Shown: one piece after another, positions 35,536-44,403 of the stretch
Layout of the letters: every line of letters begins with the position of its first letter
Numbering within the stretch: position 1 is the first letter of the stretch
Assembly (NCBI GenBank): GCA_964596345.1
Contig: CAZQSZ010000007.1
Location: 62,001 to 126,000 of the forward strand
Direction: 5' to 3'
From: CADEDV01 sp964596345
Lineage (GTDB): Bacteria > Bacteroidota > Bacteroidia > Chitinophagales > Chitinophagaceae
DNA: 64,000 nt
Notes under the pieces: model-generated
What the model was told of the DNA's origin: nothing
Database searches by the model: none
Seen by the model: only the letters and a program-made list of their open reading frames with translations
Made by a program: the position numbers and the translations under genes

Positions 35536-37618
35536 GATGGGTTAGTGTTTTTTTATACAGGTAATTATAAGTTTCAACCTGTGAACGGACTTTTTTCCGG
35601 GTGGTTCGGATATATTCATTATTCAATTGGTTATCCAGCCATCTTGCCTTCACATTGTCCTGCAATTGTATATTCAAAATATCTTTCAGTTCCTGTTTGA
35701 TATCCTCATCAAAAATCGGGCAGGTTGCTTCCACACGGTGTTCCAGGTTTCTTAACATCCAGTCTGCCGAAGATATGTAAACTTTCTCTTTACCCCTGTT
35801 GTGAAATACCCACACCCGTGCATGCTCCAGGTATTCATCCACAATGCTGATAGCTCTTACAGGTTGTTTGAATTTTTTATTTTGGGAGAACATACAAAAA
35901 ATGCCCCGTACGATTAGCCGGATGGGAACCCCGGCCCGTGCGGCTTCATTTAGTTTTAATATCAGTTGTTCGTCTGACAGTGAATTCATTTTAAGGGTGA
36001 TCCCGCAGGGTTTCCTCCGTTGAGCATTTTTTATTTCTTCATCAATCAGCTGGTTGATCTCCCGGCGTATAAAATGGGGGCTGGGCACAACCGTCTTACA
36101 GTCACGCAGGAAATTGATACCTGTTTTCGGGTGTTCCAGGTAACTGAAAATTCTGCTCACATCATGCATGATCTTTGGATTGGAGGTTAGCAGGCAATGA
36201 TCGGCATATACTTTTGACGTCCGCTCATTCAGGTTGCCGGTACTTACAAAACCGTATTGAGTAAAGTTATCTTTTACTTTTTTCCGGATCAGGCAGATCT
36301 TGGAATGGACTTTCATGTTGGGGATTTCCACCAGCACTTTAGCACCTTCTTCTTCCAGCCGATCTTTCCATTCCATATTCGCTTCTTCCTCGAACCGGGC
36401 TCTCAGTTCCAGCATCACCACCACTTCTTTCCCATTGCGCACCGCATTGATCAATGCATTGATGATACGGGATTGTTGTGCCAGCCGGTAACAGGTGATC
36501 TTGATCGTTGTGACATCCGGGTCAAATGCAGCCTCTCTCAACAAGTCGATCAAAGGCGTAAAAGAGTGGTAGGGGAAATGCAGCATCACATCCCTTTCCA
36601 GTATCACGTCAGATACACGATGTTCCGTAAGCATCGGATGATCGAATGGCTTTTTCCGTTTTGTTTTTTCTTTGAACACCTGGTCGGGGAAATCCATGAA
36701 GTGCCGGAAGTTATGAATGCGGCCGCCGGGTATCAGGTTATCTCTTTTGGTCAGGTTCAAGCGCCGGATCAGGTATTCCAGCAAGCCTGCATCCATTTCA
36801 CGATCATACACAAAACGAACGGGTTTGCCTTTACGCCGGTTCTTTAATCCCTTTTCAATTTTTTGCATGATCGTCGTGGATACATCATTTTCAATATCCA
36901 TTTCTGCATCACGGGTTACTTTAAAAATATGCGACTGGTACTGGTCATATCCAAAATAGGAAAAGATATCTGGAAGATTAAAACGGATCACATCTTCCAG
37001 CAGGATGATATGATGTTCCTCCGGTTTGGAAGGCAACAAAAGAAACCGGCCCAATACACGACTTGGAATTTCAATAAGTGCATATTTCTTTTTTAATGCA
37101 CTTTCTTTCTTCCACATCACTACGGCCAGGTAAATAGACTTATCCCGGAGGTTGGGGAATACAGGAATGTTTTCTATCATCAGGGGGATCAGGTTCGGGC
37201 TTACTTCTTCTTCATAATAGTTACGTACAAATTCCTGCTGATCATGAGTGAGTTGCTTTTCTGTTTTAAGAAATATCTTTTGCTCATTGAGTTTTTGCTG
37301 CACATCTTCCCAAATACGGTTGAATTCTCCCTGCTGGTTCAATACCAGCATCTGGATCTCATCTAATATTTGTTGCGGGTCATCTTCCAGGTGCATATTG
37401 GCCCTGCTGCCAAATTTGATCATCCGTTTCAGGGTAGCCACCCTGACCCGGAAAAACTCATCCATATTATTGGAAAAAATGCCCAGGAACCGCACTCTTT
37501 CTCTTAAGGGTACGGTAGGGTCGCCGGCTTCCTGTAATACCCTTGCATTAAATGAAAGCCAGCTTATATCTCTTGCGATCGTCTTTTTTTTAGTAGAAGC
37601 CATTACTATTGGGTCCAT
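35516..37618 (-). CDS. ppk1: Polyphosphate kinase 1
   Basis: 700 residues. PPK1 makes inorganic polyphosphate from ATP at the inner membrane. N-terminal domain: RDISWLSFNARVLQEA and FLGIFSNNMDEFFRVRVA. Head domain follows, with YALIEIP. Two PLD-like catalytic domains carry the phospho-accepting histidine in MKVHSKICLI and the second conserved histidine in SADWMLRNLEHRVE. The first ATG (37618) is used; ATG 37603 (MASTKKKT) is equally possible. It overlaps ppx by 20 bp. Confidence 0.95.
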   Translation of the reverse strand: MDPIVMASTKKKTIARDISWLSFNARVLQEAGDPTVPLRERVRFLGIFSNNMDEFFRVRVATLKRMIKFGSRANMHLEDDPQQILDEIQMLVLNQQGEFNRIWEDVQQKLNEQKIFLKTEKQLTHDQQEFVRNYYEEEVSPNLIPLMIENIPVFPNLRDKSIYLAVVMWKKESALKKKYALIEIPSRVLGRFLLLPSKPEEHHIILLEDVIRFNLPDIFSYFGYDQYQSHIFKVTRDAEMDIENDVSTTIMQKIEKGLKNRRKGKPVRFVYDREMDAGLLEYLIRRLNLTKRDNLIPGGRIHNFRHFMDFPDQVFKEKTKRKKPFDHPMLTEHRVSDVILERDVMLHFPYHSFTPLIDLLREAAFDPDVTTIKITCYRLAQQSRIINALINAVRNGKEVVVMLELRARFEEEANMEWKDRLEEEGAKVLVEIPNMKVHSKICLIRKKVKDNFTQYGFVSTGNLNERTSKVYADHCLLTSNPKIMHDVSRIFSYLEHPKTGINFLRDCKTVVPSPHFIRREINQLIDEEIKNAQRRKPCGITLKMNSLSDEQLILKLNEAARAGVPIRLIVRGIFCMFSQNKKFKQPVRAISIVDEYLEHARVWVFHNRGKEKVYISSADWMLRNLEHRVEATCPIFDEDIKQELKDILNIQLQDNVKARWLDNQLNNEYIRTTRKKVRSQVETYNYLYKKTLTHRETGSH

Positions 37619-37696
37619 CTTATTTCATTGATAAGATATGAAATTAATGAACGGGGTAAAAGTTTGATGTTAAGTTTTTAAAAAGGTAGAAAGTAG

Positions 37697-38155
37697 TCAG
37701 GCTTTCCTGATCTGTTCGATGATACCAGTGGTGGAGAACCCTTCCAGAATCGGGTTGATCACCACACGGCCCCCGTTAGCGATCACTTCCCGGGCCCCGG
37801 CAATTTGCTCAACCGTATAATCTCCGCCTTTTATCAGTACATCCGGTAAAATGGAACTAATAAGCTGCAAAGGGGTGTCTTCTTCGAATAGAACCACTGC
37901 ATCCACGATCTGCAGGGAGGCAAGCAATAGTGCTCTTGATTCCTGGTTGTTCACGGGCCGGCTGTCACCTTTTAATCGTTTCACTGAGGCATCCGCATTT
38001 AACCCGATAATAAGCAGATCGGCTTCTTTAGCGGCTTGCGATAAAGAAAAGATATGTCCCTGGTGAAGTATATCAAATACACCATTGGTGAAGGCAATCG
38101 TTTTACCGGTTACCCGCCATTGCGCCACCCGTTGAATGAGTTGGGCGATGGGCAT
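37697..38155 (-). CDS. rfaE2: HldE/RfaE2-like heptose-1-phosphate adenylyltransferase
   Basis: 152 residues from ATG 38155. Nucleotidyltransferase motif FTNGVFDILHQGH (22-34) with HxGH, then IIGLNADASVKRLKG, RALLLASLQIVDAVVLFEEDTP and LIKGGDYT. This is the C-terminal adenylyltransferase half of HldE as a separate gene, which activates heptose-1-phosphate for LPS core. The frame is open to 38221, but that part overlaps the upstream gene. It follows the flippase-like gene by 19 bp in the panC-panD cluster. Confidence 0.9.
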   Translation of the reverse strand: MPIAQLIQRVAQWRVTGKTIAFTNGVFDILHQGHIFSLSQAAKEADLLIIGLNADASVKRLKGDSRPVNNQESRALLLASLQIVDAVVLFEEDTPLQLISSILPDVLIKGGDYTVEQIAGAREVIANGGRVVINPILEGFSTTGIIEQIRKA

Positions 38156-38174
38156 TATTTTTTGTGGTATCAGG

Positions 38175-39197
38175 TCAGCTCGTTTCAATCTTCTCTTTTT
38201 TATTGTACCAGGGTAATGCAATAAAGCTGATTAAGCCACCAATAAGAATGACAGTGGTTTGCGCCAGCCACAATATCCATCCAAAAGCCAGTGCAATGCC
38301 TTGTGATAACCCATATAATTGCATGGTCTTTTCAAGCAGAAAGGCATAAGCACCAATGCCACCAGGTGTTACGATCATACCGATACTGCCTGCTGATAAG
38401 ACGGTGAAAGCTTCTTTGATGCCGTATTGCTCGGTTTCCTGCAGGGCATGAAAACCAAGATACCCGCCGGAGAGATAAGTGGTCCAGAGAATAACTGTCA
38501 GCAGCAGGAATTGTCCTCTCTTCTTCAGGTGCTGGATGGCACTGATGCCCTGCCAGATACGGGAAGCGATCTTCTTAAAGATGCCCAACATATCACTGAC
38601 CGATTTCTTTTTAATGAACATGTAGGCAAGAATGGCTAAAGCAACAACTCCTCCGGCGATAAGCATGACCAGTGTACCGGATACTTTTTTTTCTTCCTTA
38701 TCTCCTGAAGAATTAAAAAAAGTATCAATGATCTGGCTATATAATCCCGGTTGTATGGCCAGGGTGATTCCAAATATGATCAGCAGGGTAATGGCATCAA
38801 TGATGCGTTCAAGAATGATCGTACCGACCAGTTTGTCGGCCGGCACTTTTTCGTAACGGGCCAGTACAGTACATTTCAACACTTCACCCAGCCTTGGTAC
38901 AGCCTGGTTGGCCAGGTAGCCGATCAGCACCGCAAAAACAGTATTGGTCATACCCGGTTTATAACCTAATGGTTCTATCAGCAAACGCCAGCGCATAGCT
39001 CTTACATAATGACTCAGGAAGAGGATAATGAATACCGGGATCACTAACCAATACCTGGCTTTTTTCAAGGCCAGTTTGATCTGTGATTTATCGTCTGCAC
39101 CCAAATCACGGATGGACCACCATACCAGGAAAATGCCGAGGCCCAGGAAAAAAAGATACTGGAGTATGGTGAGAAGCCGTTTGTTCATGAATGCCAA
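38175..39197 (-). CDS. LPG synthase TM-region / UPF0104 flippase-like membrane protein
   Basis: 340 residues with about eight to nine membrane helices. The motif VRAMRWRLLIEPLGY (about 65-80), the NQAVPRLGEVLKCTVL segment and IVTPGGIGAYAFLLEKTMQL near the end are typical of the lysylphosphatidylglycerol synthetase TM-region (UPF0104) family, thought to flip lipids. No aminoacyltransferase domain is present. It lies between panD and rfaE2 in one transcription unit; in Bacteroidota this order is common as far as I recall. A second ATG three codons in is possible. Confidence 0.85.
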   Translation of the reverse strand: MAFMNKRLLTILQYLFFLGLGIFLVWWSIRDLGADDKSQIKLALKKARYWLVIPVFIILFLSHYVRAMRWRLLIEPLGYKPGMTNTVFAVLIGYLANQAVPRLGEVLKCTVLARYEKVPADKLVGTIILERIIDAITLLIIFGITLAIQPGLYSQIIDTFFNSSGDKEEKKVSGTLVMLIAGGVVALAILAYMFIKKKSVSDMLGIFKKIASRIWQGISAIQHLKKRGQFLLLTVILWTTYLSGGYLGFHALQETEQYGIKEAFTVLSAGSIGMIVTPGGIGAYAFLLEKTMQLYGLSQGIALAFGWILWLAQTTVILIGGLISFIALPWYNKKEKIETS

Positions 39198-39241
39198 AAT
39201 AGTGGTACGAAGTTACATTACAAAGTGCCGGGCAAAGAATA

Positions 39242-39586
39242 TCAAAGTTTGTTTTCTTCTTTTGGAAAAACGATCCAGGGTTTGAAAGACTTTGCTTTTT
39301 CAAAATCCATGATCGCATAGGAGATCACCACCACCAGGTCGCCTGCCATGCCGCGACGGGCCGCAGGGCCGTTCAGGCAAACAATACCTGAACCTCTTTT
39401 TCCTTTGATCACATAGGTTTCCAGTCGTTCGCCATTATTTACATTCACCACCTGCACTTTTTCATTTTCGATAATGTTGGCAGCATCCATCAGGTCTTCA
39501 TCCAGCGTCAGGCTTCCTACATAATGAAGATTGGCTTCGGTGATCACCGCCCGGTGAATTTTTGATTTTAATACTTCGATCTGCAT
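39242..39586 (-). CDS. panD: Aspartate 1-decarboxylase
   Basis: 114 residues. PanD makes beta-alanine for pantothenate and is a pyruvoyl enzyme formed by self-cleavage. With the ATG at 39586 the cleavage site Gly24-Ser25 (YVGSLTLD) falls at the canonical position, so this start is preferred over the adjacent ATG at 39589. Other motifs: KIHRAVITEANLHY, GSGIVCLNGPAARRG. panC ends 19-22 bp upstream, so the pair is an operon. Confidence 0.95.
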   Translation of the reverse strand: MQIEVLKSKIHRAVITEANLHYVGSLTLDEDLMDAANIIENEKVQVVNVNNGERLETYVIKGKRGSGIVCLNGPAARRGMAGDLVVVISYAIMDFEKAKSFKPWIVFPKEENKL

Positions 39587-39607
39587 CATGGGCGCAAAAA
39601 TAGAATT

Positions 39608-40459
39608 TTAATTGATCAGCATGTTGTCGATCAGTCTTACCTCATTATTAAATGCAGCAACAAGAGCTACGAGTTTTTGCCTGCCATCCCATTCAGTAAC
39701 AGATTCCAATGTAATGGCGTCAGTGATCTCGACATAATCAACCCTGAAGCCTCTGCTAGCCAGTTCTTCAACAGCTAAATTCTTCATATTAATAAGAGAA
39801 GATGTTTGCAGGTTGTTTTTTATGCGGGTAAGTACGTTGTAAATAGCCACCGCTCTTTTTCTTTCTTCTTCATTCAACCGCATGTTCCGGCTGCTCATGG
39901 CAAGACCGTCCGGCTCCCGAAGGGTGGGGCAGACCACCAGGGTAGTTTCTTTTTCTATACCCATTAATTGGAGGAGCCGGTTGATTACCATACATTGCTG
40001 GTAATCCTTCTGGCCAAGGTACAGTTTAGCAGGTCTTACTATATTAAGTAACCGCTCCACGACCATGCATACTCCCTGGAAATGACCGGGACGGAATTTG
40101 CCTTCCAGCAAGGTTTCCAATTTACCGAGATCATACTGCTTATGGCTATTGAAACCCTCCGGGTATATTTCTGCCACTGAAGGAAGAAAAAGGAGATCAC
40201 AACCCGCTTTTTCCAGCAGGTAAATATCTTTTTCAATCGTGACCGGGTATTTTTCAAAATCGGCCGGGTCGTTGAACTGGGTGGGGTTCACGAAAATGCT
40301 GCTAACCGTAATATCGTTATCTTTTTTGCTGGCCTCCAGCAGGGAAATATGTCCCGGGTGCAGGGCGCCCATCGTAGGAACAAAGCCAACTGATCTTTTG
40401 CGCTTTTGCTGTTCAGCAAGGTAGTTCCTGAGATCAGCTGCTTTTTTGAATATGACCAT
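39608..40459 (-). CDS. panC: Pantothenate synthetase
   Basis: 283 residues. PanC joins pantoate and beta-alanine using ATP. Motifs: VGFVPTMGALHPGH (HxGH at 34-37), IFVNPTQFN, FRPGHFQGVCMVVERLLNIV, LYLGQKDYQQ, and SSRNMRL in the KMSKS-like loop. It leads the panC-panD-flippase-rfaE2 unit and is divergent from the GT5 protein at 40618 over 158 bp. Confidence 0.96.
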   Translation of the reverse strand: MVIFKKAADLRNYLAEQQKRKRSVGFVPTMGALHPGHISLLEASKKDNDITVSSIFVNPTQFNDPADFEKYPVTIEKDIYLLEKAGCDLLFLPSVAEIYPEGFNSHKQYDLGKLETLLEGKFRPGHFQGVCMVVERLLNIVRPAKLYLGQKDYQQCMVINRLLQLMGIEKETTLVVCPTLREPDGLAMSSRNMRLNEEERKRAVAIYNVLTRIKNNLQTSSLINMKNLAVEELASRGFRVDYVEITDAITLESVTEWDGRQKLVALVAAFNNEVRLIDNMLIN

Positions 40460-40571
40460 AAAAACGATCCCGCTGGGTTAAAATGGGCTGTAAACTTAGT
40501 GTTTCGGGGTTGAATTAAGGGCACAAAAGCCCCGGCTTTGCTTTGTCAGCCGCTTTTCGGCATAAATTGGT

Positions 40572-40579
40572 TACCTTTG
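40572..40579 (+). promoter_or_regulatory. -7 promoter box TACCTTTG before the GT5 gene
   Basis: Perfect TAnnTTTG, followed by C, 38 nt before the ATG at 40618. The same TACCTTTGC string occurs before rpsO and before the gene at 63591. Confidence 0.5.
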
Positions 40580-40617
40580 CCACCTTTCAGAAAAAAAGTT
40601 AAACAAAACAGACGCCC

Positions 40618-41430
40618 ATGTCAGCTAAGAAAAGGATCCTGTTCATCGCTAATGAAATGTCGCCCTACCTGGAGCTAACAGAATTTTCAGAGATCGTCAA
40701 TAAGCTGGCCATCAAGGCTAACGACAATGGGTTCGAGGTTCGTTGCATTATGCCCCGTTTCGGGACCATCAATGAACGCCGTCATCGCCTGCATGAAGTG
40801 GTTCGTCTTTCCGGCATTAATGTTTCGGTTGATAATGACGATATGCCGCTGCAGATCAAAGTGGCTTCCTTACCCAGTGCCCGGTTACAGGTTTATTTTT
40901 TAGAGAACGAAGACCTGTTCCGCCGCAAATTTGTTTTTCATGATGAAAATGAAAAATGGTTTGATGACAATGGCCTGCGGACAGTATTCTTTTGTAAAGG
41001 TGCATTGGAAACGGTAAAAAAATTTGGCTGGCCTCCCGATATCATTCATTGCAGCGGCTGGATGACAGGCCTGATCCCCGCTTACCTGAAAACAGTTTAT
41101 AAGAAAGAACCGGTTTTTGCACACAGCAAAACTGTTTATACAATTGGTTCCAATACGTTCAAAGAAAAACTGGGCAGCGACTTTGTAAAGCTGGCCACAA
41201 TTCACTCTTCCTTAAAAGATAAAGATTTGGAAGCTTATAAGGATGCGAATAACACAGCCATGTTCCGTGGCGCTGCTTCTTATGCTGATGCAATCACTTT
41301 TGGCGCAGAAAAGATCGATAAGAAACTGACCGAAGAGTTTACCAAAGTAAGAGGGAAGAAGACACTGTTATTTAACCCGGAGTCAGATTTAACAGACTAT
41401 TTACAACTGTATGGCGAACTTGCCAAATAA
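40618..41430 (+). CDS. Glycogen/starch-synthase N-terminal (GT5) domain protein
   Basis: 270 residues. The sequence matches only the N-terminal Rossmann half of bacterial glycogen synthase: RILFIANEMSPYLELTEFSEI (an ADP-glucose-binding KxGGL-like region in degenerate form), EVRCIMPRFGTINER, WPPDIIHCSGWMTGLIPAYLKT. The GT1-like C-terminal half, which completes the active site, is absent, and the KTGGL loop is replaced by ELTEFS. It is probably not a normal glycogen synthase. In Bacteroidota a similar short protein beside panC and a DUF4270 gene is conserved, pointing to another role. Function unknown. Confidence 0.82.
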   Translation: MSAKKRILFIANEMSPYLELTEFSEIVNKLAIKANDNGFEVRCIMPRFGTINERRHRLHEVVRLSGINVSVDNDDMPLQIKVASLPSARLQVYFLENEDLFRRKFVFHDENEKWFDDNGLRTVFFCKGALETVKKFGWPPDIIHCSGWMTGLIPAYLKTVYKKEPVFAHSKTVYTIGSNTFKEKLGSDFVKLATIHSSLKDKDLEAYKDANNTAMFRGAASYADAITFGAEKIDKKLTEEFTKVRGKKTLLFNPESDLTDYLQLYGELAK

Positions 41431-41461
41431 TCAATTCCATAACCCGGTATAAATTATTTTC

Positions 41462-42943
41462 GTGAAGAACAGACAGCTACTCTTACTGCTTGGAGTTACC
41501 ATTGCCAGTTCTATTATCGTATTTTCTTCCTGCCGTAAGATCAATGATGCCACCACACTGGGGGGCGACCTGATTCCGGTTGTTGATAATATCAATACAT
41601 TCGACACCAGCATTTCCGTGCAGACATTTAATGGGTTATTTGATGAATTTTCTGATTCTACCAGACTGGAAAGAAGTGAAGAACAGTTTCTCGGGTTAAT
41701 CAATAACGATCCCTTATTTGGTGAAACAGATGCAAGAATGTTCCTGGAATTGAAACCCACTTTTTACAAGTTTGCTTTTAAGAGAAAAGATAGTCTTGAA
41801 ATTGATTCTGTGGTTTTGGTGCTTAATTATATAGAGACATACGGGGATACGTTGGTGCCGCAGACAGTGCATGTCTATGAGATAGATCAGAACGCATCTT
41901 TACCATTCAGAAGCGATTCTGCTTACCTGATAAGAACAGAGCCATTCCCTAATGGCTATAATAACCTATTAGGTTTACGTACTTTTATACCTGCTGTCTT
42001 GAATGACTCTGTCTTTGCAAGACAGGACACCACGATAAACCAGTTAAGGATTAAGCTTGATAACAGTTACGGTCAGCGGTTATTGGATTATGATTCCACT
42101 TCAGGTACTAATGGGGCCTATGCTTCTGATTCTGCCTTCAAAACAAAGTTCAAAGGCTTTGCTTTACGATCCATGTCTTCAGGTAACGCAGTGATGGGTT
42201 TTGATCTTGGGGGGGCTAATACAAAATTGGCTATTTATTATCGTTACCCCAAAGCTGGAGGATTAGGTAGGGATACAGTGGTTGATTATTTCCGGTTTAC
42301 TACACTTAGTGCAGCGGCTAATTATATTAAAAGGACTCATACTGTTGGCGAAATAAGTACTGTCCAGGGCCCTGCTGAAGATAACCTGGTCTACCTGCAA
42401 AATACACCAGGTTCCTTTGCAAGAATTAAAATTCCTGACCTGTTAACGATCGGGAACCGGCTTATTCACCGTGCCGAGCTGATCGTAGAGCAGGTGCATG
42501 ATAATAACAATACGGATACCATCTTCCCGGCTCCTGAATTTTTGTACCTGGATGCCTTTGATCCAACGATCATTCTGCCTAAAAAACAGTTCAGAACAAT
42601 ACCGTATGACCTGACTTTTGATGGTAGCGATTATAACCGGGGTTCTTTTGGTTCTTTCCCCCTCAATACTGTTGATGGATCGGGCAATAAGATCAAGGTT
42701 TGGAAATTCAATATTTCCAGGTATGTGCAGCATGTGCTGACGGGCACTTCCACTTTATATGACCTGAGACTATCGGCCCCTTATTCTGTTAGATCGGAAT
42801 ATGGAACTCCACCTGTTGTTAGCGATCAGACCTTGCTGCTTTTCCCCAACCTGAATGGAATTGTGAAAGGAAGGGTAAGGGTAGGTGGTGGCAATCATAC
42901 CACGCAGCGGATGCGGTTGCGGCTTATTTACTCTAAAATTTAG
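41462..42943 (+). CDS. DUF4270 family lipoprotein
   Basis: 493 residues starting at GTG 41462, which gives a lipoprotein signal (KNRQLLLLLGVTIASSIIVF, then SSC). The mature part starts with the DUF4270 motif GGDLIPVVDNINTFD and contains beta-rich segments throughout (DARMFLELKPTF, IDSVVLVLNYIETYGDT, YLDAFDPTIILPKKQF). DUF4270 proteins are Bacteroidota surface or periplasmic lipoproteins of unknown function. It begins 31 bp after the GT5 gene, and the two are probably co-transcribed, as elsewhere in the phylum. Confidence 0.85.
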   Translation: MKNRQLLLLLGVTIASSIIVFSSCRKINDATTLGGDLIPVVDNINTFDTSISVQTFNGLFDEFSDSTRLERSEEQFLGLINNDPLFGETDARMFLELKPTFYKFAFKRKDSLEIDSVVLVLNYIETYGDTLVPQTVHVYEIDQNASLPFRSDSAYLIRTEPFPNGYNNLLGLRTFIPAVLNDSVFARQDTTINQLRIKLDNSYGQRLLDYDSTSGTNGAYASDSAFKTKFKGFALRSMSSGNAVMGFDLGGANTKLAIYYRYPKAGGLGRDTVVDYFRFTTLSAAANYIKRTHTVGEISTVQGPAEDNLVYLQNTPGSFARIKIPDLLTIGNRLIHRAELIVEQVHDNNNTDTIFPAPEFLYLDAFDPTIILPKKQFRTIPYDLTFDGSDYNRGSFGSFPLNTVDGSGNKIKVWKFNISRYVQHVLTGTSTLYDLRLSAPYSVRSEYGTPPVVSDQTLLLFPNLNGIVKGRVRVGGGNHTTQRMRLRLIYSKI

Positions 42944-42978
42944 TGGAAAAGCTGTTTAAAACGAATTGAATCGGGTGT

Positions 42979-42986
42979 TATCTTTG
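42979..42986 (+). promoter_or_regulatory. -7 promoter box TATCTTTG of metK
   Basis: Perfect TAnnTTTG match 51 nt before the metK ATG, with a weak TTTA at -33 spacing (42955-42958). The leader is too short for a known SAM riboswitch. Confidence 0.5.
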
Positions 42987-43037
42987 CACCCGATTTTATT
43001 ATTTTCAATACTAACTCAACATTAAACAAAATCATCT

Positions 43038-44294
43038 ATGCCTTACCTGTTTACTTCTGAAAGTGTTTCTGAAGGACACCCGGATAAAGTGGCCGACCAG
43101 ATATCGGACGCACTGATCGATAATTTTCTTGCTTTTGATGCACAGTCAAAAGTGGCCTGCGAAACACTGGTAACTACCGGCCAGGTGGTGTTAGCCGGGG
43201 AAGTAAAGTCAAAGGCTTACCTGGATGTACAGGAAATTGCCCGGGGTGTGATCCGTAAGATCGGCTATACCAAAAGTGAGTATATGTTTGAAGCCAGTTC
43301 TTGTGGTGTGTTGTCAGCCATTCACGAACAGTCTGCTGATATCAACCAGGGCGTTGACCGTAAGAAAAAAGAAGAACAGGGTGCCGGTGACCAGGGGATG
43401 ATGTTTGGCTATGCGACCAATGAAACGGAGCATTACATGCCTTTGGCGTTGGATCTTGCTCATAACCTGCTGATCGAATTGGCCGCCATCCGCAGGGAGA
43501 AAAATTCAAAAATGCCTTACCTGCGCCCTGATGCCAAGAGCCAGGTAACATTAGAGTATGATGATAATAACCAGCCCGTTCGTATCGATGCGATCGTTAT
43601 CTCCACGCAGCATGACGATTTCGACAGTGAAGCAAAAATGCTGGCCAAGATCAAAAGTGATGTGATCAACATCCTGATCCCAAGGATAAAAACCAAGTAC
43701 AAGAAATACGCTAAGCTGTTCAACAGCGATATCAAATACCATGTTAACCCGACCGGTAAGTTTGTAATCGGTGGTCCGCACGGTGATACAGGTCTTACCG
43801 GCCGTAAGATCATTGTGGATACATATGGTGGTAAAGGTGCACACGGGGGCGGTGCTTTCAGCGGAAAAGACCCTTCCAAAGTGGATCGTTCAGCGGCTTA
43901 TGCTACCCGTCATATTGCCAAGAACCTGGTAGCTGCCGGTGTGGCCAGCGAAATTTTAGTACAGGTTTCTTATGCGATCGGTGTGGCACAACCCACCAGC
44001 ATTAACGTAAACACTTACGGTACCGCTAAAGTGGACCTGACCGATGGTGAGATCAGTAAGATCGTGGAAAGTGTTTTCGATATGCGTCCTTATTTTATTG
44101 AGCAACGTTTGAAACTGCGTAATCCTATTTACAGCGAAACAGCAGCATACGGGCATATGGGCCGTAAGCCTGAAGTGGTGGAAAAAACATTCACTTCCCC
44201 GGATGGTAAGAAAGTAACCAAGAAAGTAGAACTGTTTACCTGGGAGAAACTGGATTATGTAGGCAAAGTGAAAAAAGCATTTGGGTTGAAATAG
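43038..44294 (+). CDS. metK: S-adenosylmethionine synthetase
   Basis: 418 residues. MetK makes SAM from methionine and ATP. Signatures: LFTSESVSEGHPDKVADQISDA (N-terminal domain), GAGDQGMMFGYATNET (first hexapeptide family motif), GGAFSGKDPSKVDRSAAY (second signature, phosphate loop). Some charged insertions (KTKYKKYAKLF) extend it beyond the 384 residues of the E. coli enzyme, as usual in Bacteroidota. A hairpin terminator follows at 44329-44362. Confidence 0.97.
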   Translation: MPYLFTSESVSEGHPDKVADQISDALIDNFLAFDAQSKVACETLVTTGQVVLAGEVKSKAYLDVQEIARGVIRKIGYTKSEYMFEASSCGVLSAIHEQSADINQGVDRKKKEEQGAGDQGMMFGYATNETEHYMPLALDLAHNLLIELAAIRREKNSKMPYLRPDAKSQVTLEYDDNNQPVRIDAIVISTQHDDFDSEAKMLAKIKSDVINILIPRIKTKYKKYAKLFNSDIKYHVNPTGKFVIGGPHGDTGLTGRKIIVDTYGGKGAHGGGAFSGKDPSKVDRSAAYATRHIAKNLVAAGVASEILVQVSYAIGVAQPTSINVNTYGTAKVDLTDGEISKIVESVFDMRPYFIEQRLKLRNPIYSETAAYGHMGRKPEVVEKTFTSPDGKKVTKKVELFTWEKLDYVGKVKKAFGLK

Positions 44295-44305
44295 GCCTCC
44301 CCAAA

Positions 44306-44362
44306 CCCCTCCGCAGGAGGGGCTTTAAAAACCCCGAAAGATTAGAAAATCATTCGGGGTTT
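44306..44362 (+). terminator. Tandem hairpins after metK
   Basis: First stem CCCCTCC / GGAGGGG (44306-44322), then a 10-bp stem AAACCCCGAA / TTCGGGGTTT (44329-44362) with a 14-nt loop. Confidence 0.75.
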
Positions 44363-44391
44363 ATTGTTTCAGTGCCTCTGTGGCAAAACCT

Positions 44392-44399
44392 TAATTTTG
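44392..44399 (+). promoter_or_regulatory. -7 promoter box TAATTTTG at the rlmB start
   Basis: Perfect TAnnTTTG ending 4 nt before the GTG at 44404, so transcription would start at or near the initiation codon. Confidence 0.45.
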
Positions 44400-44403
44400 A
44401 AAA

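Noticed and set aside
35164..37631. Long plus-strand open frames opposite ppx and ppk1
   Set aside because: They are antisense shadows of well-conserved ppx and ppk1 with no family matches.
39242..40459. panC-panD as part of one operon with panB
   Set aside because: panB lies about 5 kb away with ppx, ppk1 and others in between, so they are separate transcription units.
42944..43037. Possible SAM riboswitch before metK
   Set aside because: The leader after the -7 box at 42979 is only about 45-50 nt, too short for known SAM riboswitches, and no conserved core was seen.
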